Of a stretch of 64,000 bases of DNA, positions 56,500 through 64,000 are shown piece by piece. Within the stretch, counting starts at the first letter, position 1. Each line of letters begins with the position of its first letter. This DNA comes from Pseudomonas thermotolerans DSM 14292 (lineage in GTDB: Bacteria > Pseudomonadota > Gammaproteobacteria > Pseudomonadales > Pseudomonadaceae), in assembly GCF_000364625.1 (NCBI RefSeq), contig NZ_KB822607.1, forward strand, positions 1-64,000, read 5' to 3'. The notes beneath the pieces are model-generated. The model was given only the letters and a program-made list of their open reading frames with translations. It searched no databases and was not told the DNA's origin. A program made the position numbers and the translations under genes.

Positions 56500-58221
56500 C
56501 TAGCGGGCGGCGGCTGCCGGCCGCTCGGCCGGTTGCGCCGCCGCGGGTGGCCAGGCCTCCAGCAGCATGGCCTCGCCGATGCCGCGCGGGTCGCTGGCCG
56601 CTTCCAGACGCCCGGCCGCCTTGTCCCAAAACAGCACCTGCAGGTTGCCATAGCGCCGCTCCAGGCGCTCCAGGCGCTGGCCGCGGCGTTCCAGGGCCTG
56701 CAGCTCGGCGGCGCTGAAGGCGCCCGGCTCGTATTCCACCCGGTCGGGCAGGTACTGGTGGTGGTAGCGCGGGGTTGCCGGCCACTGGGCCACCGGGCGG
56801 CCGTCCAGGTGGTCGAGGATGGCCAGCAGCACCATGCTGGGGATGCGGCTGCCGCCCGGGGTGCCGAAGCTGGCCAGTCCCGCGGGGCTGTCGATGAAGG
56901 TCGGCGCCATGCTGGACAGCGGGCGCTTGCCGGCGGCCACGGCATTGGCCTGGCTGCCGGCCAGCCGGTAGGCGTTGGTGCCGGCCGGGTCGGCGGCGAA
57001 GTCGTCCATCTCGTCGTTGAGCAGCACCCCGGTGCCAGGCACCGTGAAGGCGGCACCGAACGGCAGGTTGATCGACAGGGTGGCGGCCACCGCATTGCCC
57101 TCCGCATCGATCACCGTGAAGTGGGTGGTGTGCTGGCCCTCGTGCCAGGCCGGAGCCGGCGGCAGGGCACTGCTCGGGGTGGCGCGCTGCGGGTCGATGC
57201 CTGCCGCCAGGCGCTTCAGGTAGGCCGGATCGAGCAACTGGCGGAGCGGGTTGGCGACGAAGTCCGGGTCGCCGAGCAGGCCGCGGTCGCGGTACACGCG
57301 GCGCAGGGTCTCGATCACGTAGTGGCTGCGCTGCACCCGGTCGGCCGGCTGCCAGGGCAGATGCTGGAGGATTCCCAGGCTCTGCGCCAGGGCCACCCCG
57401 CCGGCGGAGGGCGGCGGCGCGCCGATCAGTTCGCCGCCGTCGGCGAGGGCGACGCGCAGCGGCGGGCGCTCCACCACCCGGTATTCGGCGAGGTCACGCA
57501 GGCTCCAGATGCCGCCGGCGGCACGCACCCCGGCGACCAGCCGCTCGGCGGTCTCCCCAGCGTAGAAGCCGCTGCGCCCGTAGCGGCCGAGGCGCTCCAG
57601 GGTGCGCGCCAGCTGCGGCTGGCGGATCAGGCTCCACTGCTCGGGCACCTGGCCGGCGTCGAGAAACAGCCGGGCGCTTTCCGGGTCGGCGCGCAGGGCC
57701 TCCAAGCGGGCCAGGGCGCGCTCGCGGTAGACGCGGTCCACCGAAATGCCGTCGCGGGCCAGGCGTACCGCTGGGGCCAGGTTGTCGGCCAGGCTCAGCC
57801 GCCCGTAGTTCGTGGTGAGATGCTCTAGGGCTGCGGGCAGACCGGGAATCGCTGCCGCCAGGGCGCCGTCCAGGGACAGCTTGGGGTCGACCTTGCCGGC
57901 GCGGCGGTAGAGTTCGGCATGGGCGGCCAGCGGGGCGCGCTCGCGGGCGTCGACGAAGCGGTATTCGGCCGGTTCGCCGGCCAGGCGGAGGAGGAAGAAA
58001 CCGCCGCCGCCGAGGCCTGAGCCATAGGGCTCGGCCACCGCCAGGGCGGCGCTGATCGCCACCGCGGCGTCGAAGGCGTTGCCGCCGCTGCTCAGCGCCT
58101 CCAGCCCGGCCACGCTGGCCGCCGGATGAGCGCTGGCCACCGCGGCCTTGCCGGGACCGTTGGCGGCCCAGCCGGCCAGGCTGAAGGTCAGCAGGAGGAA
58201 CAGCAGCGACAGGCGTTTCAT
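56500..58221 (-). CDS. ggt: Gamma-glutamyltranspeptidase
   Basis: The 573-residue exported enzyme starts with a signal peptide (MKRLSLLFLLLTFSLAGWAA, cut near 21). The subunit cleavage and nucleophile threonine lies in EGQHTTHFTVIDAEGNAVA. YGSGLGGGGFFLL and SMAPTFIDSPAGLASFGTPG GSRI are conserved. It splits glutathione and related gamma-glutamyl compounds in the periplasm. The start overlaps nothing, and the promoter region (58222-58338) has no clear elements. Confidence 0.9.
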   Translation of the reverse strand: MKRLSLLFLLLTFSLAGWAANGPGKAAVASAHPAASVAGLEALSSGGNAFDAAVAISAALAVAEPYGSGLGGGGFFLLRLAGEPAEYRFVDARERAPLAAHAELYRRAGKVDPKLSLDGALAAAIPGLPAALEHLTTNYGRLSLADNLAPAVRLARDGISVDRVYRERALARLEALRADPESARLFLDAGQVPEQWSLIRQPQLARTLERLGRYGRSGFYAGETAERLVAGVRAAGGIWSLRDLAEYRVVERPPLRVALADGGELIGAPPPSAGGVALAQSLGILQHLPWQPADRVQRSHYVIETLRRVYRDRGLLGDPDFVANPLRQLLDPAYLKRLAAGIDPQRATPSSALPPAPAWHEGQHTTHFTVIDAEGNAVAATLSINLPFGAAFTVPGTGVLLNDEMDDFAADPAGTNAYRLAGSQANAVAAGKRPLSSMAPTFIDSPAGLASFGTPGGSRIPSMVLLAILDHLDGRPVAQWPATPRYHHQYLPDRVEYEPGAFSAAELQALERRGQRLERLERRYGNLQVLFWDKAAGRLEAASDPRGIGEAMLLEAWPPAAAQPAERPAAAAR

Positions 58222-58338
58222 CGTCGATCCGGAACGGGGAAGTCGTTGCAGTATGGCCGATACCGGCGCGGCCCGCCGGGCGAGCCGGGTGCGGAGAGGG
58301 GGCCGCGGGACCCGGGGCGACCCGCAGCGGCGGAGGGC

Positions 58339-60869
<2,531 letters not shown>

Positions 60870-60910
60870 CTCGGTTCGATTCTCTTGTTGTCGTTATGGG
60901 CTTGGCCGGC

Positions 60911-61456
60911 TCAGATGCTCGGCGGTCCGGGGTAGCCGCAGTGCTGCCAGGATTCCGGGCTGCCGTACCAGGCCATCATCACCAACTGCTGCAGCGAGGC
61001 GTGGCCCATCTTCAGCAGGTTCAGGACGCTGTTCTCCCAGCGTGCCAGGAAGGCCAGGATGTCCTCCCGGCTGGCCTTCTCCCAACTGCCCCAGACTCCG
61101 GTGAGCGGCCCGCGGGTGACCGGCAGGGCCAGCACGTCGAACAGCTGGCGGGTCAGCTTGAGCATTTCCGGGGACAGGTGGTCGAGGGTGTAGTCGAGGC
61201 GCGCCAGGCAGCTCTCCACTGCCTGGGGCATGCGCTCGGCGGCCACCGCCCCGGCCAGCATCACCGGCAGCACGGCGCGCAGGAACGGCAGGTCGGATTG
61301 GCGCAGGACGCGCATGCCGCCGGCTGGGCCGTCGGAGGAGCAGCCGCTGAGACTGGCGGCGACCCCGGCGGTGGCCAGGAAGGCCGTGCCCAGCAGGCCG
61401 ATCTTGAGCAGGCTGCGCCGGGACAGGCCGGCGTCGTCGAGAGTGGTGTCTGTCAT
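60911..61456 (-). CDS. laoB: LaoB, small Tat-exported subunit of the alcohol-oxidising system
   Basis: This 181-residue protein starts MTDTTLDDAGLSRRSLLKIG at the ATG at 61456; a GTG at 61468 would add four residues. The twin-arginine motif SRRSLLK is followed by a hydrophobic stretch and a lipobox-like SLSGC. The mature region resembles gluconate 2-dehydrogenase subunit 3-like proteins (LPFLRAVLPVMLAGAV). Such subunits are exported with, or guide, a GMC partner. LaoA has no signal of its own, which would fit co-export (inferred). Confidence 0.75.
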   Translation of the reverse strand: MTDTTLDDAGLSRRSLLKIGLLGTAFLATAGVAASLSGCSSDGPAGGMRVLRQSDLPFLRAVLPVMLAGAVAAERMPQAVESCLARLDYTLDHLSPEMLKLTRQLFDVLALPVTRGPLTGVWGSWEKASREDILAFLARWENSVLNLLKMGHASLQQLVMMAWYGSPESWQHCGYPGPPSI

Positions 61457-61486
61457 TCTTGTGGTCACCTGAGGTTGCGGGCCGCT

Positions 61487-62917
61487 TCAGCGGATGAACA
61501 GCTTGTAGACCAGCTTCTGCAGCAGCTTGCCGTACGGCGGGTAGATCGGCCGGGCGGCGTTGAAGCGCTGCTTGACGTACACGCCCTTGGCCTTGCTGAA
61601 GGTCAGGAAGCCCTCGTGGCCGTGGTAGTGGCCCATGCCCGAGGGGCCGATGCCGCCGAACGGCAGGTCGTCTTGGGCGACGTGCAGCAGGGTGTCGTTG
61701 AGGCACACGCCGCCGGAGTGGGTCTCGTGCAGCACGCGCTGCTGCTCGGCCTTGTCGTAGCCGAAGTAGTAGAGCGCCAGGGGCCGCGGGCGCTCGTTGA
61801 CGTAGGCGAAGGCGTCCTCCAGGCGGTCGTAGGGGATGATCGGCAGCAGCGGGCCGAAGATCTCCTCCTGCATCAGTTTCATGTCGTCGCGGGCGTTGAG
61901 CACCAGGGTGTGGGGCAGGCGCCGGCCCTGGCCCTGGGGGTAGAGCGGGATCAGGGTGGCGCCCTTGCTCTCGGCGTCGCTCAGGTAGCCCTGCAGGCGC
62001 TGCAGCTGGCGCTCGTTGATGATCGCCGTGTAGTCCGGGTTGTTCTCCAGGCGTGGGTAGAAGCGCAGCACCGCCTGGCGGTAGGCCTCGACGAAGGCAT
62101 CCAGGCGTGGCCGCGGCACCAGCACGTAGTCCGGGGCCACGCAGGTCTGTCCGGCGTTCAGGCACTTGCCGAAGGCGATGCGCTCGGCGGCGTCGGCCAG
62201 GGGCACGTCGGCGCTGACGATGGCCGGCGACTTGCCGCCCAGCTCCAGGGTCACCGGGGTGAGGTTCTCGGCGGCGGCACGCATCACGTGGCGGCCGATG
62301 CTGGTGGCGCCGGTGAACAGTAGGTGGTCGAAGGGCAGCCGGGAGAAGGCCACGCCGACGTCCGCCTCGCCGAGCACCACGCACACCAGGTCCTCGGGGA
62401 AGATCCGCGCCAGCAGCTCCTTGATCAGCTGGGAAGTGGTCGGGGTCGACTCGCTCATCTTGATCATCACCCGGTTGCCGGCCGCCAGGGCGCCGGTCAG
62501 CGGGCCCACGGAGAGGAACAGCGGGTAGTTCCAGGGCACTATCACCCCCACCACGCCGAGGGGCTGGTAGACCACCTTGGCCGTGGCCGGCTGGAAGGCC
62601 AGACCCACCGCGCGGCGCGAGGGCTTCATCCAGCGCTTGATGCGCTTGCTGGCGTAGTGGATGCCCTGCAGGCAGGGCATCAGCTCGGCGAGCAGGGTCT
62701 CGTCGGCCGAGCGGTTGCTGAAGTCCCGGTTGATCGCCTCGATCAGCGTCTGCTGCTCGTCGCGCAGCAGCTGGCGCAGCGACTTCAGCCACTGGATGCG
62801 CTGCTCGGCGGAGGGCATGGGGTTGGCGCGGAAGGCCGCGCGTTGTTGCTGGAACAGGCTCTCCAGCTCGCTGATCTGCTGCTGGGTCTGCTGCAGGTGG
62901 GAGATTTCGGCGACCAT
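61487..62917 (-). CDS. laoC: LaoC, aldehyde dehydrogenase
   Basis: The 476-residue enzyme belongs to the coniferyl-aldehyde-dehydrogenase-like group. Visible are PWNYPLFLSVGPLTGALAAG, the catalytic glutamate in TLELGGKSPAIV and cysteine in NAGQTCVAPDYVLV, then EEIFGPLLPIIPYD. The C-terminus (PPYGKLLQKLVYKLFIR) is hydrophobic, as in membrane-associated fatty-aldehyde enzymes. It would oxidise the aldehyde made by LaoA to a fatty acid. First gene of the operon. Confidence 0.8.
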   Translation of the reverse strand: MVAEISHLQQTQQQISELESLFQQQRAAFRANPMPSAEQRIQWLKSLRQLLRDEQQTLIEAINRDFSNRSADETLLAELMPCLQGIHYASKRIKRWMKPSRRAVGLAFQPATAKVVYQPLGVVGVIVPWNYPLFLSVGPLTGALAAGNRVMIKMSESTPTTSQLIKELLARIFPEDLVCVVLGEADVGVAFSRLPFDHLLFTGATSIGRHVMRAAAENLTPVTLELGGKSPAIVSADVPLADAAERIAFGKCLNAGQTCVAPDYVLVPRPRLDAFVEAYRQAVLRFYPRLENNPDYTAIINERQLQRLQGYLSDAESKGATLIPLYPQGQGRRLPHTLVLNARDDMKLMQEEIFGPLLPIIPYDRLEDAFAYVNERPRPLALYYFGYDKAEQQRVLHETHSGGVCLNDTLLHVAQDDLPFGGIGPSGMGHYHGHEGFLTFSKAKGVYVKQRFNAARPIYPPYGKLLQKLVYKLFIR

Positions 62918-62964
62918 GGTGCGGCTCCTCGACGGACCGTCTGATTGTTGTGGTACGCGGATTT

Positions 62965-62982
62965 TTGGAGCAATTACTCTAA
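62965..62982. promoter_or_regulatory. Candidate LaoR operator between laoC and laoR
   Basis: TTGGAGCAATTACTCTAA matches its own reverse complement at 14 of 18 positions. It sits immediately downstream of the TTGACA box, so a bound repressor would cover the laoC promoter. A TetR-type dyad of this size is expected here. Confidence 0.45.
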
Positions 62983-62984
62983 AG

Positions 62985-62990
62985 TGTCAA
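62985..62990 (-). promoter_or_regulatory. Candidate -35 box (TTGACA) for laoC-laoB-laoA
   Basis: A perfect TTGACA on the minus strand lies 68 bases before the laoC ATG. The -10 region 17 bases on is poor (CAAAAA), so the true spacing is unsettled. Confidence 0.4.
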
Positions 62991-63160
62991 ACAGCATGCA
63001 CTCCCAGGCGCTCCGGAGGCAGCCCAACGAAATGCTGGAGCGCCTGTACCGGAGGCCCCGCGGGGTAACGGCCGGCGCCGGGCGTCGGGCGGCCCGGGGT
63101 AACATGCCGCAGCCGTTTGCCTGTACCTTTGCCCGCCAGCCTTTCACAGTGAACCGAGAC

Positions 63161-63838
63161 ATGGCCGCCATCAAGACCCGCGAGCGCATCCTCCAGGCCA
63201 GCCTGGAGCTGTTCAACCGCCAGGGGGAGCGCAACGTCACCACCAACCACATCGCCGCTCATCTGGGCATCTCGCCGGGCAACCTCTACTACCACTTCCG
63301 CAACAAGCAAGCGATCATCGCCGAGCTGTTCGCCGCCTACGAGGCGCGGGTCGACGCCATCCTCCAGGTGCCCGAGGGCCGCGCCATGGCCATCGAGGAC
63401 AAAACCTTCTACCTGGAGGCGCTGCTCGCCGAGATGTGGGCCTACCGCTTCCTGCACCGCGACCTGGAGCACCTGCTGGACGCCGACCCGGCCCTGGCGG
63501 CGCGCTACCGGTTGTTCGCGCGGCGCTGCATGCATGGTGCCACGGCCATCTACCGGGGCTTCGTGGCGGCCGGCATCCTGCTGATGAGCGAGGAGCAGCT
63601 CGAGGCCCTGGTGCTCAACAGCTGGATCATCATGACCTCCTGGGTGCGCTTCCTGAGCACCACCCGCGCCGACCCCGGCGCCCTCAGCGAGGACCTGATG
63701 CGCCGCGGCATCTACCAGGTGCTGGCCCTGGAGGGCGGCTATCTGGCGCCGTCGGCGCGTGTCGCGGTGGATGCGCTGTACCGCCGGCTGCACGTGCCGC
63801 TGGAACGGGTGCTGGCGGAGGAATCGCCGGCGGCCTGA
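63161..63838 (+). CDS. laoR: LaoR, TetR-family repressor
   Basis: The 225-residue regulator starts at the ATG at 63161 (MAAIKTRERILQASLELFNR). The TetR helix-turn-helix is VTTNHIAAHLGISPGNLYYH FRNKQAI (about 27-54). The rest is the ligand-binding helical domain. The longer frame to 62945 has no family match. It is divergent from laoC. In P. aeruginosa LaoR represses the lao genes until long-chain aldehydes or alcohols appear. Its last 100 bases overlap, in antisense, the hydrolase gene. Confidence 0.85.
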   Translation: MAAIKTRERILQASLELFNRQGERNVTTNHIAAHLGISPGNLYYHFRNKQAIIAELFAAYEARVDAILQVPEGRAMAIEDKTFYLEALLAEMWAYRFLHRDLEHLLDADPALAARYRLFARRCMHGATAIYRGFVAAGILLMSEEQLEALVLNSWIIMTSWVRFLSTTRADPGALSEDLMRRGIYQVLALEGGYLAPSARVAVDALYRRLHVPLERVLAEESPAA

Positions 63839-64000
63839 ACGCAGGCCGCCAGCCAGGCGGGGATGCGCCGCTCCAGGTAGAACCCCGGGCGGTGCGGCGA
63901 GCCCTCGATGAAGCCCACGTGGCCGCCGCGCGGGTGCAGCTCGAAGTGCACGGTCGCGGCCAGCTCCCCGGGCTCCGGCAGACTGTGGCGGAACACGAAG
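63739..64000 (-). CDS. YheT-like alpha/beta hydrolase, 3' end (gene runs off window)
   Basis: The visible 87 residues read HSLPEPGELAATVHFELHPR, then GGHVGFIEGSPHRPGFYLER RIPAWLAA. The GGHxGF block carries the catalytic histidine of YheT-type (UPF0017-like) hydrolases, which act on esters. Family members usually end soon after PAWL. Here the frame continues 34 more residues of low-complexity sequence antisense to laoR. The start lies outside the window. Confidence 0.7.
   Translation of the reverse strand, partial: FVFRHSLPEPGELAATVHFELHPRGGHVGFIEGSPHRPGFYLERRIPAWLAACVQAAGDSSASTRSSGTCSRRYSASTATRADGAR

Noticed and set aside
54615..57107. 830-residue minus-strand frame
   Set aside because: It is antisense to the Na/Pi-type transporter and out of frame in ggt; no recognisable domain.

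Overview
The window is high-GC DNA with Pseudomonas gene content and codon use, probably from a species near the P. aeruginosa lineage. From memory of PAO1, two blocks look familiar. One is rimK/rimB/hslR ... hslO/pckA (PA5197-PA5192). The other is folA ... ilvD ... mutM ... ggt, fdx, coaD and the laoA-B-C/laoR alcohol-oxidation genes (about PA0350-PA0368). No database was consulted, so this synteny is recollection plus motif reading.

Layout. Bases 1-1.5 kb hold mobile DNA: the 5' end of an IS5-type transposase and a complete IS3-family element whose orfB has an in-frame stop. The IS3 element abuts a truncated type I-F cas3 (about 1.5-2.6 kb), the only CRISPR-Cas trace seen. Next come an AraC regulator and a divergent SBF-like transporter, then rimB-rimK and hslR.

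From 6.3 to 25.2 kb lies a large polysaccharide island, nearly all on the minus strand. It reads as one Wzx/Wzy-type locus transcribed from a sigma-70-like promoter ahead of ugd. UDP-glucose is oxidised (ugd) and epimerised, and a one-membrane-anchor priming transferase loads the lipid carrier. Three glycosyltransferases, a polymerase, a flippase, a chain-length protein with a partner P-loop protein, and an outer-membrane export lipoprotein follow. Tailoring and trimming genes are a NodB deacetylase, a secreted clan-A-like glycosidase, two GNAT/FemAB-type acyltransferases (divergent around a perfect 20-bp palindrome) and a YdjC/ChbG-type deacetylase. The island sits exactly between hslR and hslO, and its last gene overlaps the end of hslR by 111 bp in antisense.

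From 25.4 to 36.2 kb: hslO, pckA, an iron-type alcohol dehydrogenase, a thioesterase, an MFS remnant, a His-tailed glycine-zipper protein, a formate-dehydrogenase-like molybdoenzyme with fdhD and a LysR regulator, and a BON-LysM protein. From 36.2 to 50.1 kb: a GTPase/membrane-protein pair, folA, two NCS2 nucleobase permeases separated by gene debris, ilvD, and a complete polyamine-type ABC importer. From 50.3 kb to the end: rlmI, an HDOD protein, mutM, a PlsC-like acyltransferase, a small exported protein, a Na/Pi-type transporter, ggt, a 2[4Fe-4S] ferredoxin, coaD, laoA-laoB-laoC, divergent laoR, and the 3' end of a YheT-like hydrolase. No tRNA, rRNA or CRISPR array was found.
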